This document shows positions 1 to 10,903 of a DNA stretch of 64,000 bases, piece after piece. Below the pieces are notes generated by a model. The model was not told where the DNA came from and searched no databases. It worked only from the letters and a program-made list of their open reading frames with translations. This DNA comes from Chryseobacterium sp. OV279 (GTDB lineage Bacteria > Bacteroidota > Bacteroidia > Flavobacteriales > Weeksellaceae): positions 459,776 to 523,775 of the forward strand of contig NZ_FQUD01000002.1 of assembly GCF_900128945.1 (NCBI RefSeq), read 5' to 3'. Position 1 is the first letter of the stretch. The number at the start of each line of letters is the position of its first letter. A program made the position numbers and the translations under genes.

Positions 1-262
1 AAGCTACGACCAGCTTGTTTTCTTTTACATAACGCTGTATTCTTGAATGCAGGACACTGAGGAGGTGGGTTTTTCCCATTCCCCGCTGGCCTATAATCAG
101 CCAGAACTGGTTGTTGTGGTGCTGGATAATAGCATTCACTTTATCTTCCATAAAATCAGCTGCTACAGCTCTTCCTGTAAGCAGTTGCTCCAGTATTTTA
201 GGATTGACGCTCTTTGCCCCGAAAGACAATACCGTATTTATGCTTTGTTTATTCTCCACCAT
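1..262 (-). CDS. P-loop ATPase, N-terminal part (runs off window)
   Basis: An open frame starts with ATG at 262 and continues past base 1, so only about 87 residues are visible. They begin MVENKQSINT and contain a canonical Walker A motif, GQRGMGKTHLL, near residues 64-74, preceded by a hydrophobic strand (FWLIIG). This marks a P-loop ATPase of the AAA/STAND type. Its first 25 bases overlap the end of the upstream ATPase gene in another frame, which suggests translational coupling and a joint function. The rest of the protein, including any effector domain, lies outside the window. The start is supported by the overlap and by the lack of an earlier start in this frame; the exact family cannot be named. 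Confidence 0.75.
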   Translation of the reverse strand, partial: MVENKQSINTVLSFGAKSVNPKILEQLLTGRAVAADFMEDKVNAIIQHHNNQFWLIIGQRGMGKTHLLSVLHSRIQRYVKENKLVVA

Positions 263-1479
263 TCTTTGAAAATTTTATATTTAAAATTATATACTCTGCC
301 ATCGGATGTCATTGTTTTTGTGAGATAATGGTCACTCACCAATACTTCCAGGGCTTCTTTGGTCTTTTCTTCATCACCGTTGATTTGAGGAATGATCTGG
401 GATTCTGCAATACCAGCTGCATTTCTGGATAAAATGGAAAGAAGATCAGTCATGAGCTTTGAGGTTTCACGATAGTAAATGACAAGTCTTTCTTTCAATT
501 GATTAAATGCTTTCTGATAAGTGGAATTGTTTAAAATTAAATCATATGATCCACTGATAGAGGTGTCATTAATTTCCTTATTAAATTCAGATTGAATAAT
601 AAGGAATAGGTTGGCGATATAATAAGGAAGTCCGTTACATAATTCATGAACGGTTTCAAACAGTTTTTTCTTTTTTCCAGGATCAACTGTATATCCGGAT
701 AAGAGATAGCATTCCATTAAAAACACCGAATCTTCTTTGGAAAAAGGGTTAAGGTTGAATTCGTACATGTCATTTGTAGGCTCACCTGTATAGCTTAGGT
801 TATTTCTTAATGTTTGCAGGATAACTTTAATACCGATTGACCCGCAGTAGACAAATCTCAGACCCTTACTTTCCAATTCCTGTCTTCTTTCCCTGAGGAT
901 ATCTAAAAATTCAGTTACTTCATCATGTCTTCCTGCCTGATACCATTCCCAAAGCATAATGGGAAGCTCATCTAGAATCAGAATAAGTTTACAGTTGTCT
1001 TTCTGTAAATTATCGCTTACATTTTCAAGGGTCTGAAAAAATATTTTTTTCCAGCTTTGTTTATATTCCGGGAGATTGACTGAGAATTCAGCTCCGTAAA
1101 CATTTACTTTTACAGAGCCTAGTAATTTGTTTAAAAACTCACTGGTTTTTGAGAGGTCGATCTGATACCATTTTTTAAACACATTAAAACCATGAATTAA
1201 TGTGTCAATCACTTCTCCCAGGTCTTTTCGGCCTTGTAATGAAAAGTAAATAGCTTTAAAATTCTCTTTTTTTAATTCTTCAGGGATTTCGTTGTTATTA
1301 CAAAGGTATACGAGTTTTTTCAGAAGAAGTGTTTTCCCCATTCTTCGCATTTCTTCAATGGTAATGCTTTGAACACTGAGCGACTGAAGAATATTGAGTA
1401 TTTCTTTTTCTCTTCCTATGATTTGTTCTTCTCTGATGGTGCCTGTAGAGGGAGTGAGTGGAAATGGTGTCGTTTGCAT
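238..1479 (-). CDS. AAA-family ATPase with degenerate Walker A (archaeal-ATPase type)
   Basis: A 413-residue protein with an AAA-type ATPase core. The P-loop is at residues 42-50, EEMRRMGKT: the RRxGKT signature is kept, but the usual first glycine is glutamate. Walker B is KLILILDE (164-171), followed by a sensor-like strand (LRFVYCGSIG). The last 70 or so residues look like a winged-helix domain ending KIFKEWWRINKA. Such ATPases with a C-terminal winged helix resemble the archaeal-type ATPases of DUF234-like proteins; the fold assignment is by eye. It overlaps a second ATPase gene by 25 bases and is preceded by a long palindrome 22 bases upstream of its ATG. A regulatory or defence role is possible, but nothing in the sequence proves it. 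Confidence 0.7.
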   Translation of the reverse strand: MQTTPFPLTPSTGTIREEQIIGREKEILNILQSLSVQSITIEEMRRMGKTLLLKKLVYLCNNNEIPEELKKENFKAIYFSLQGRKDLGEVIDTLIHGFNVFKKWYQIDLSKTSEFLNKLLGSVKVNVYGAEFSVNLPEYKQSWKKIFFQTLENVSDNLQKDNCKLILILDELPIMLWEWYQAGRHDEVTEFLDILRERRQELESKGLRFVYCGSIGIKVILQTLRNNLSYTGEPTNDMYEFNLNPFSKEDSVFLMECYLLSGYTVDPGKKKKLFETVHELCNGLPYYIANLFLIIQSEFNKEINDTSISGSYDLILNNSTYQKAFNQLKERLVIYYRETSKLMTDLLSILSRNAAGIAESQIIPQINGDEEKTKEALEVLVSDHYLTKTMTSDGRVYNFKYKIFKEWWRINKA

Positions 1480-1501
1480 ATTGTGTATTTTAAGCTAATG
1501 T

Positions 1502-1549
1502 ACGACAAAATTATCTTACGACAAAATTATCGTAAGATAATTTTGTCGT
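1502..1549 (-). promoter_or_regulatory. 20-bp perfect inverted repeat upstream of the ATPase pair
   Basis: Bases 1502-1521 and 1530-1549 are perfect inverted copies of a 20-mer, separated by 8 bases. The 14-mer ACGACAAAATTATC occurs three times here: direct at 1502 and 1518, inverted at 1536. The ATPase ATG lies at 1479, so the element occupies the promoter region. Repeated half-sites of this kind fit an operator. It could also act as a terminator for the ATP-grasp gene upstream, although it has no clear T-run. Confidence 0.6.
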
Positions 1550-1631
1550 GTTTTATTGGAAAATTATATTTTGATAAAAGCTCTTCTTGTTTAGATGATT
1601 GCTGCGAAATCAGATTTGGAGAAAAAAAAAA

Positions 1632-2363
1632 TTAATTCTTCACACAACTCTCCACAATCACCTCCAGTGCCTTCTCCGCATCACAAGCATACAAACCGGA
1701 ACACCAGGCCGGATTCGCTTCGATCAAAGCCCAGCCTTTTTCTTTGATAATCCCAAAATCCAAAACAATGGCTGCGGGAAGGGTAGAAGCATATTTTCTG
1801 ATAAACGAATCAAAAAATATAAAAAGATCGTTTTCTTCCTGCTCTGAAAGTGGATTCATATCAAATGCATCGTTCCGCCAATAGGAAGAATAGGTTTTTA
1901 TTTCACCATGTAAAACAAAGCATCTTACTTCCAGCAGCCACTCCACAACTTCTGATGTGAAAACTGTAGAGTTGAGATCTACCGTATCAAAACCTTTGAT
2001 ATCCGTAACTTTTTGATACACTCCGGCCTTGAAACTTTTAAAATCAGAACATTTAATGAACATATTTTCCTGATCAATATAGTCTTTCATCTGTCCGTAA
2101 GAAATTTTACGTTTTGTAAACTCCTCAGAAATAAGAGAAAGGCAGTTGTCATCAGGTTTCATAAGCGTCAGTCTACACTGATCAGCAACAATCTCGGCAT
2201 AAATATCTTCACCATATACTGCAATAACATCTTCCCGGAACTCTTCGGGAACATTCCATTTGGCATTAAAACGGTTCAGTTCGTAAGGCGAATTGATGGA
2301 CGCCTTTTTCAGATTGTTGCTGTCTTCCGTATACATAGGAGAAAGCGCTATTATATTTTTCAT
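1632..2363 (-). CDS. ATP-grasp domain protein, R2K type (DUF4343-like)
   Basis: A 243-residue soluble protein. The C-terminal half carries ATP-grasp features: EVRCFVLHGEI near residues 145-155 and the metal-binding stretch VLDFGIIKEKGWALIEANPA followed by WCSGLYACD. That combination is typical of the DUF4343 family, placed in the R2K clade of ATP-grasp ligases (Pfam R2K_3). Family knowledge predicts ATP-dependent ligation to a peptide or protein, but no substrate is known. It lies on the minus strand downstream of an unknown protein and an RlaP-type nucleotidyltransferase, with gaps of 34 and 28 bases, so the three may be co-transcribed. The ATPase pair follows. Family call is good; role is unknown. 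Confidence 0.75.
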   Translation of the reverse strand: MKNIIALSPMYTEDSNNLKKASINSPYELNRFNAKWNVPEEFREDVIAVYGEDIYAEIVADQCRLTLMKPDDNCLSLISEEFTKRKISYGQMKDYIDQENMFIKCSDFKSFKAGVYQKVTDIKGFDTVDLNSTVFTSEVVEWLLEVRCFVLHGEIKTYSSYWRNDAFDMNPLSEQEENDLFIFFDSFIRKYASTLPAAIVLDFGIIKEKGWALIEANPAWCSGLYACDAEKALEVIVESCVKN

Positions 2364-2397
2364 GTGTTCTGTTTTTTATTTCTACTAAAAGATTCTG

Positions 2398-3051
2398 CTA
2401 AAAAGGAAAGTTCTTATTTTTCTCTTTTTCATCCAGTAAATTTTGGATAATATCTTCCAGTAATTTAAAATCTTCCAGTTGTTTATATTGTATGCCAGCT
2501 GTTGTTTTATAAAGTCCATTAAAACTGGGATAATTCTGTCCTACATATCCTTTCAGTTCTGTGTTAAGGAGCAGATTCTCATAATCGAAATTAAGCGTGA
2601 TCATAAGTTCTTCACCCGAAGCTTTAAATTCAGCATAGCATTGATTGATAAGATCAAAGTCCATAGTATTGCTGTGAAAAGAATCATTCCTGAGATTGAA
2701 TTCAAATTTTGCCTCGTCTAATTGATCCTGTAAGTTTTTTAAATCCGCATCTGCACCATATACTTTCTCATAGTGCTCTACAACTCCTTGAATAAATTTT
2801 TCATTATAAAATACTTCAAGAAAATCATTGTCAAAATGCCAAAAAAGGCTGTAATAATAATGATCTACCGGAAGATTGAAACGAATCAGACAATCAATGG
2901 AAGACTGTGGAACAATCAACCCAAACTCTTCCTTTAAAAACTGGCATTGCTTTATGAAAGGATGAATTACTGATGCAGCATTTTTCACCTCCTTTTTAGC
3001 CATCAAAGGTTTATTTTTCCGTTTAAAAAAATCAAATAGTCCTATTCTCAT
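2398..3051 (-). CDS. hypothetical protein
   Basis: A 217-residue soluble protein that I do not recognise. It begins MRIGLFDFFKRKNKPLMAKK, a basic start seen in several Bacteroidota cytoplasmic proteins, and has no signal peptide or membrane segment. The body is rich in aromatic and acidic residues (for example DHYYYSLFWHFDNDF near 73-87) and is probably helical. It sits between the RlaP-type nucleotidyltransferase gene (28 bases upstream) and the R2K ATP-grasp gene (34 bases downstream) on the same strand, so an operon is likely. No catalytic motif is visible. A function should be sought in that context. Confidence 0.65.
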   Translation of the reverse strand: MRIGLFDFFKRKNKPLMAKKEVKNAASVIHPFIKQCQFLKEEFGLIVPQSSIDCLIRFNLPVDHYYYSLFWHFDNDFLEVFYNEKFIQGVVEHYEKVYGADADLKNLQDQLDEAKFEFNLRNDSFHSNTMDFDLINQCYAEFKASGEELMITLNFDYENLLLNTELKGYVGQNYPSFNGLYKTTAGIQYKQLEDFKLLEDIIQNLLDEKEKNKNFPF

Positions 3052-3079
3052 AACTCATAACTTATCATTCATAACTCAT

Positions 3080-5176
<2,097 letters not shown>

Positions 5177-5959
5177 ATGAAAGTTATAAAAAACGAACTG
5201 ATCTATTTCGCTACAGCACTGATGTTTTTCACTAGAATTCCCGTTCCGTTTACAATTCCGTATTCTGTTGAGATCATGAATAAGTCGCAGAAGTATTTCT
5301 CATGGGTTGGACTGTTGGTAGGTTTTGTGAATGCAGTGGTACTGTACCTTTCATATCAGCTTTTTAATCTGGATATTGCCATTGTTCTGATGATGATCAG
5401 CAGTGTTCTCCTGACCGGAGCGTTTCATGAGGACGGTTTTACAGATGTCTGCGACAGTTTCGGCGGCGGATATGGTAAAGAAAAGATCCTGACCATTATG
5501 AAAGACAGCCGGGTAGGAGCTTACGGAGCGGTAGGCATTATATTGCTGTTTGCTTTGAAATTCTTCAGTATTCAGGCTTTGGGGACTGTAGATTTAATTA
5601 AAACCCTTGGTCTGATTGTTCTTGCTCACACGGCAAGCAGATTTATTGCCGGAACCATGATCTATACGCACCGTTATGTGACGGATATTGATGTCAGCAA
5701 ATCAAAACCTTTAGCCAATAAACCTCTGGATGGATCAGCATTGATGGTTAGTTTTATCAGTGTTTTGGTTTCTTTTCTTCTGATTCCAGACTGGCGTTTG
5801 ATTCTGGCATTTGCATTGGCTTATTTGGGGAAAATCTGTATGGGCTGGTACTTTAAAAAGCATATCGGCGGATATACCGGAGACTGTCTGGGTTCTGTAC
5901 AGCAGGTGACTGAAGTTTTGTTTTATTTAGGAGCAATGATTATATGGAAATTCATGTAA
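5177..5959 (+). CDS. cobS: adenosylcobinamide-GDP ribazoletransferase (cobalamin synthase)
   Basis: CobS joins adenosylcobinamide-GDP to alpha-ribazole (phosphate), the last assembly step of cobalamin, in the inner membrane. The 260-residue product has several membrane helices and the conserved acidic loop GAFHEDGFTDVCDSFGGG (about residues 78-95) followed by MKDSRVGAYGAVG. The N-terminal FFTRIPVP is also typical. Translation starts at the base after the cobT stop. The 3' end overlaps the next gene by 16 bases, so coupling is likely. Length and motifs are normal for the family. Confidence 0.96.
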   Translation: MKVIKNELIYFATALMFFTRIPVPFTIPYSVEIMNKSQKYFSWVGLLVGFVNAVVLYLSYQLFNLDIAIVLMMISSVLLTGAFHEDGFTDVCDSFGGGYGKEKILTIMKDSRVGAYGAVGIILLFALKFFSIQALGTVDLIKTLGLIVLAHTASRFIAGTMIYTHRYVTDIDVSKSKPLANKPLDGSALMVSFISVLVSFLLIPDWRLILAFALAYLGKICMGWYFKKHIGGYTGDCLGSVQQVTEVLFYLGAMIIWKFM

Positions 5960-6498
5960 TCCGGCATACAGCTGTAGAAAATCCTGAGAATCTGTGTTAT
6001 GGTTTTTCAGATATTCCGTTGCGAAATGATTTCAGTGAAGATTTCAATGAGGTGATTATTGATGAGAAATTTGATAAGATTTTTTCAAGTCCGTCCGGCA
6101 GATGCATTCTTTTGGCAGAGCATTTTAAATTGAATTACAAGACGGATGAAAGGCTCCGTGAAATGAATTTCGGCGACTGGGAAATGAAGAAATGGACAGA
6201 TATTCCCAAGGAAGAGATCCATCCATGGTATGAAGATTTTGTTCAGATAAAAGCAACTGGTGGAGAAAACCTCTTGGAAATGCAGAATCGTGTTTTAAAC
6301 TTTTGGAATGAACTTACTTCTGAAACTAACGCAGATAAAGTGTTGATCATCACCCATGGAGGAGTCATACGCCTGATTCTGCAATCTATTTTACAGTTTC
6401 CTCTGGAGAATATATTTAAAATCCAGATTGATTACGGAAAGAAAATGATTATTGAATTCAATGAAGGACACTTTTCTGTGAAAAAGCTGAATGTATAA
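5944..6498 (+). CDS. cobC: histidine phosphatase, alpha-ribazole phosphatase type
   Basis: A 184-residue phosphoglycerate-mutase-like phosphatase. The N-terminal VIRHTAVENP is the RHG motif with threonine in place of glycine, as in CobC proteins. LREMNFGDWEMKKW and the C-terminal catalytic histidine in IITHGGVIRL complete the site. CobC removes the phosphate from alpha-ribazole 5'-phosphate or its cobalamin product. Its 16-base overlap with cobS and its place after cobT-cobS make the cobalamin role likely. Other substrates cannot be excluded, since the histidine phosphatase family is broad. Confidence 0.88.
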   Translation: MEIHVIRHTAVENPENLCYGFSDIPLRNDFSEDFNEVIIDEKFDKIFSSPSGRCILLAEHFKLNYKTDERLREMNFGDWEMKKWTDIPKEEIHPWYEDFVQIKATGGENLLEMQNRVLNFWNELTSETNADKVLIITHGGVIRLILQSILQFPLENIFKIQIDYGKKMIIEFNEGHFSVKKLNV

Positions 6499-6520
6499 TT
6501 TGCTTACACAAATAAGAAAG

Positions 6521-6606
6521 ATTGTCATTGCGAACCTTTAGGTGAAGCAATCTCAGATTTAAGTCTTAAGAGATTGCTTCGCCGCTTCGCTCCTCGCAAT
6601 GACAGT
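6521..6606. repeat. REP-like nested palindrome
   Basis: TGTCATTGCGA at 6523-6533 pairs with TCGCAATGACA at 6594-6604, and AAGCAATCTC at 6545-6554 pairs with GAGATTGCTT at 6570-6579. This nested inverted repeat belongs to a widespread class of intergenic repeats with GTCATTGCGA ends. It follows cobC and may fold in its mRNA tail. Confidence 0.75.
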
Positions 6607-6650
6607 GTACAATTTTATCGAAGATAAAATCCTTGCGCCTTACAACAAGG
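6607..6650 (-). repeat. dispersed hairpin repeat, second copy at the window end
   Basis: On the minus strand this reads about TGTTGTAAGGCGCAAGGA and then ATTTTATC, TTC, GATAAAAT. Nearly the same 40 bases occur on the plus strand at 63939-63977. The short palindrome ATTTTATC...GATAAAAT is kept in both. It is a dispersed non-coding repeat of unknown origin. Confidence 0.65.
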
Positions 6651-6689
6651 AGCATGAAAAAAAATAGAGTCTTTGCGATATTCCAACAA

Positions 6690-6724
6690 AAAAGAGGCTA
6701 TACAAATAATTGACAGCCTCTTTT
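6690..6724 (-). terminator. terminator of the 45-residue ORF
   Basis: AAAAGAGGCT (6690-6699) and AGCCTCTTTT (6715-6724) form a 10-bp stem with A- and T-rich flanks. It lies just past the stop of the small minus-strand ORF and could work in both directions. Confidence 0.6.
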
Positions 6725-6755
6725 CAATAAAATTAAATTCTAACTACTTCTCCAT

Positions 6756-6893
6756 TTAAGCAGTAATCTGCTTAGGTCCTTTTCCTTTATCTTCTTCTTT
6801 TTTATCCAATCTCTCAGATATCTTTTTTACGATATATTCTATCGCAATAGGTGCTATAATTGCAATCAATGCTTTAAATATTCTTGATTTCAT
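6756..6893 (-). CDS. small hypothetical protein (45 residues)
   Basis: An ATG at 6893 opens a 45-codon frame. The product starts MKSRIFKALIAIIAPIAIEY, a short basic head and one hydrophobic stretch, followed by a strongly charged segment (VKKISERLDKKEEDKGKG). The pattern of one membrane-inserting or amphipathic helix plus a charged tail resembles small membrane proteins. A good terminator hairpin lies 31 bases beyond the stop, which supports it being a transcribed gene. I do not recognise the family. No toxin-antitoxin partner is visible. Confidence 0.5.
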   Translation of the reverse strand: MKSRIFKALIAIIAPIAIEYIVKKISERLDKKEEDKGKGPKQITA

Positions 6894-7337
6894 AGTAAGA
6901 TTTTTTAATGTGCAGATTAATACAATTTCTGAGCCACTTTGAAATTATTTGTGGTAGCAGGTGTTTTAAAGCATACATCGAACCACGCCTTCATAAATCT
7001 TTTAAATTTTCGCTACCTTCCATGGGAGAGGAGTTTTTCGCAGGTTCAATGATTATTACTCATCAGTATAAAAATCATTGATATTTATAGAACTTATATG
7101 ATCTTCTTTTTACAAAGTATTTAAACTTCTAGAAACTTAAGTGTAAGGCTTTTGTGACTTTTGTGGTTGGATTTTTTAACCACAGATTGCACAAATTTTC
7201 ACAGATGTTTATGGATAGTATTCCGAATAAAAATCAAAGATTTTCATAGAACTTAAGTGGTCTTCTATTTTCAAAGTTTTCAACTTCAAAATAACTCAAA
7301 AGTTCAAAAAACTTTGGTTTCTTTTGTGGTAAAAGAA
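6894..7337. other. intergenic region without a gene
   Basis: No credible ORF or RNA gene was found. From about 7140 the DNA contains words such as TTAACCACAGATTGCACAAA and ACTTTTGTGGTT. These recur in altered form at 46440-46560 after clpP (TTAACCACAAAAGAGGCAAA, and a shared segment reading TTCACCTAAGTTCTATGAAA or its relative). It is a degenerate dispersed intergenic repeat. Confidence 0.4.
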
Positions 7338-8357
7338 CTAGCCTTCATCAGGAATATCCAGTTTTTCATAGTTCTTAAACCCGGCACTAAACTTTTCCTG
7401 CAACCGTAATCTTAGCTTTCTCGGTTTGTGAACGATCAGAGATTCGCCAAAACCCAGCAGTAATCTTTCCAGTTCAAAATTGATCTGTACACAGATCTTA
7501 AATAACGTTCCTTCCTCCGTTTCATTTAGAATTTCCTGACTTTTATGAAGCGGTTTGGTCTTTACATACGGAGCGTTGTGAGCATCGACAAAGAAAATGA
7601 CATTTCTCGGAGCCATGGTTTCCGAAACCGTAACGCCGACAATATCTTTGAAATACTCATCGCCATCCAGATCTTTATCAATATACGGAACATTTTCATC
7701 AGGTTCAATACTTTCCATCCGGTCCAGAGCCAGATTGTACATTTTTCCCTTATGCTGACAGATCAGGAACCAACGGTTGTTAAACTCCTTCAACAATTGA
7801 GGATGAACCACATAATTACTGGATTCCCTTGCGGTAAAACTGCGGTAAAGAATATTCAGGACTTTTTTATTGGAGATACTTTCATAAAGGATGTCGATAT
7901 GTTCCAACCCTTTCAGCTGTTCATTTTTATCCAGATGAATGATTGATTTCTGTCCTGTAGAATGGATGGAATCCTCCAGTTTCTGAATCACCCCGTTCAT
8001 CTCTTTAAACATCGAGAAATCCTTGAACTGTTTCAGGATCTGAACAGCATTATTCATCGCTTTCAGGTCACTTTCATTGACGGAAATATTATGAATACTG
8101 TACTCAGAATCACTGTAGCGATAGTATTTTCTTTCAAATACCTCAATCGGAGCTTCATACCCGAATTTTTCACTCCGCATATTCTGAAGGTCAAGCTGAA
8201 TGGTCCGTCTGCTTACATAAGATTCCTTTCCTTCAAATTCAAAAAGGGCATCAGAACACGCATCAATAAGATCATCCAGCGTATATTTCCGGTATTTGTT
8301 CTTAAGACATTTATCTAATGTTTTATAACGGATAAGTGCGTTTTTATTGGATGACAT
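7338..8357 (-). CDS. WYL-domain transcriptional regulator
   Basis: A 339-residue protein with an N-terminal helix-turn-helix (KYTLDDLIDACSDAL..., then SRRTIQLDLQNMR as recognition helix) and a WYL ligand-sensing domain. The latter contains ILYRSFTARESSNYVVHPQLLKEFNNRWFLICQH and the C-terminal extension. Such proteins regulate nucleic-acid stress and defence genes in several lineages, with nucleic acids or nucleotides as likely ligands; here the target is unknown. The start at 8357 (MSSNKNALIRY) is preferred to the ATG at 8441, because the extra 28 residues are encoded partly by the adjacent repeat region and are not needed for the HTH. Confidence 0.85.
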   Translation of the reverse strand: MSSNKNALIRYKTLDKCLKNKYRKYTLDDLIDACSDALFEFEGKESYVSRRTIQLDLQNMRSEKFGYEAPIEVFERKYYRYSDSEYSIHNISVNESDLKAMNNAVQILKQFKDFSMFKEMNGVIQKLEDSIHSTGQKSIIHLDKNEQLKGLEHIDILYESISNKKVLNILYRSFTARESSNYVVHPQLLKEFNNRWFLICQHKGKMYNLALDRMESIEPDENVPYIDKDLDGDEYFKDIVGVTVSETMAPRNVIFFVDAHNAPYVKTKPLHKSQEILNETEEGTLFKICVQINFELERLLLGFGESLIVHKPRKLRLRLQEKFSAGFKNYEKLDIPDEG

Positions 8358-8397
8358 GGTTGTGTGGTTTTTGGGAGGGGATAAATGTGAATTGTGA

Positions 8398-8836
8398 AAT
8401 GTCAATTTTGCTTCGCAAGTCAATTTTTTAATCATTTTCATAATTGACCATTCACTTGCGCAGCAAAATTGACCATTGATTTTATTTTTTTGAGGGTTGA
8501 AAAGTCAATTGTGAATAGTGAATTTTGCTTCGCAAGTCAATTTTTTAATTTTGGATTCTGGATTTTGGATTTTGAATCTTACTGTCCGCCATCAATTGAC
8601 CATTCACTTGCGCAGCAAAATTCACTATTGACTTTAAAAACGATTTCTCTTTCCATTCATCATCTCCTAACATTTCAATCGTTTTTAAATTGACTATTCA
8701 CTTGCACAGCAAAATTCACCATTGACTTTAAAAACGATTTCTCTTTCCATTCATCATCTCCTAATATCTCAATCGTTTTTAAATTGATTATTCACTTGCG
8801 CAGCAAAATTCACCATTGACGTTAAAAAACTATTTC
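8398..8836. repeat. repeat cluster with a 94-bp tandem unit
   Basis: The core word CAATTTTGCTTCGCAAGTCA (or its inverted form TTCACTTGCGCAGCAAAATT) appears six times: near 8401 and 8521 in one orientation, near 8452, 8600, 8694 and 8788 in the other. Copies at 8595-8688 and 8689-8782 form a tandem repeat of exactly 94 bases. A third, partial copy starts at 8783 and runs into the last codons of the HopJ-family gene. The repeat also contains AAAACGATTTCTCTTTCCAT, similar to the HopJ gene end on the plus strand. There are no unique spacers, so this is not CRISPR. Confidence 0.8.
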
Positions 8837-9162
8837 TCTTTCAATGCTTCTCCCTCGAAAGAAATCCCATCCCAGCCAAACTCCATAAAGTTTCTGATAT
8901 TCTGGTGATCTGTTCCTTCAGGGTTTTTTAAAACATCTTCTCTGTAGAATTCTCCGAAAAGAGGAAGTACCTGTTCTTTTGATAATCCCTGAAGCCTGGC
9001 AAAACTGAAAACCTTACACGAACCGTTATTCTGACCGGCTTCGTTCACTGTATTTCCGTTTTTAAATTCAGTAGGGGTAAAATCATACTGTTCATCAATA
9101 TGGGCAATTACCTCTTTGAACTGAAGGGTTTCAGGATTGTTTTTTAATTGTTCTAACAACAT
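8830..9162 (-). CDS. HopJ-family protein
   Basis: A 110-residue protein matching the HopJ type III effector family (PF08888): LLEQLKNNPETLQFKEVIAHIDEQYDFTPTEFKNG, then GQNNGSCKVFSFARLQGLSKEQVLPLFGEFYR and HQNIRNFMEFGWDGISFEG. The family name comes from a plant-pathogen effector, but it is common in free-living bacteria without type III secretion, so effector function should not be assumed. It is divergent from the RtcB gene, with 144 bases between their starts. The 3' end is next to, and partly duplicated in, the 94-bp repeat. Confidence 0.85.
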   Translation of the reverse strand: MLLEQLKNNPETLQFKEVIAHIDEQYDFTPTEFKNGNTVNEAGQNNGSCKVFSFARLQGLSKEQVLPLFGEFYREDVLKNPEGTDHQNIRNFMEFGWDGISFEGEALKEK

Positions 9163-9189
9163 ATTTCTTTATTTTTAATCGTTGGATAG

Positions 9190-10701
<1,512 letters not shown>

Positions 10702-10718
10702 TGTTGATAACGATGCTT

Positions 10719-10751
10719 AAACCTTATGGGCTTCAAAAGCCTGTAAGGTTT
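10719..10751 (+). other. hairpin after the RtcB gene
   Basis: AAACCTTATGGGCTT (10719-10733) and AAGCCTGTAAGGTTT (10737-10751) can form a 15-bp stem with two G-U pairs and a 3-base loop. It lacks a clean T-run, so termination may be partial. Transcription could continue into the tRNA-like region. Confidence 0.6.
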
Positions 10752-10801
10752 ATATTCTCGATAATGATCAACTTGTAAAAGTTTATAAAATAAAAATCAA
10801 T

Positions 10802-10899
10802 GGGGCAGTAGCTCAGAAGGTAGAGCAGTGATCACTTTCCGCTATTGGCAGACAAAGTTCCTATCTTACGGGTCACAGGTTCGATTCCTGTCTGCTCCA
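10802..10899 (+). ncRNA. tRNA-like RNA with about 25 extra nucleotides at the anticodon arm
   Basis: The acceptor stem GGGGCAG (10802-10808) pairs with CTGCTCC (10892-10898). The D arm is GCTC-AGAAGGTA-GAGC (10811-10826). The T arm is ACAGG-TTCGATT-CCTGT (10875-10891). All three are canonical. Between A10827 and the T stem lie 47 bases, where a normal tRNA has 22. Within them, TTCCTAT (10858-10864) has the form of a 7-base anticodon loop (U33, CCU, A37), followed by CTTAC and a normal-looking 5-base variable loop GGGTC. No good 5-bp anticodon stem forms: AAG/CTT gives 3 bp next to the loop, and distant GTGA (10828) pairs weakly with TTAC. A competing hairpin is ACTTT (10834-10838) with AAAGT (10854-10858). 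Either a degenerate tRNA-Arg(CCU), an intron-like tRNA, or a tRNA mimic. Confidence 0.8.
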
Positions 10900-10903
10900 C
10901 AAT

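Noticed and set aside
8595..8836. CRISPR array
   Set aside because: The units are contiguous 94-base tandem copies without unique spacers, and no cas gene is present.
8830..9162. HopJ as evidence of type III secretion
   Set aside because: The family is common in bacteria lacking such systems, and no secretion genes are present.
10719..10751. Strong terminator after the RtcB gene
   Set aside because: The stem is good, but no T-run follows, so it is recorded as a hairpin only.
10802..10899. An ordinary tRNA gene
   Set aside because: Three arms are perfect, but the space for the anticodon and variable regions is 47 instead of about 22 bases and no 5-bp anticodon stem fits, so it is listed as tRNA-like.
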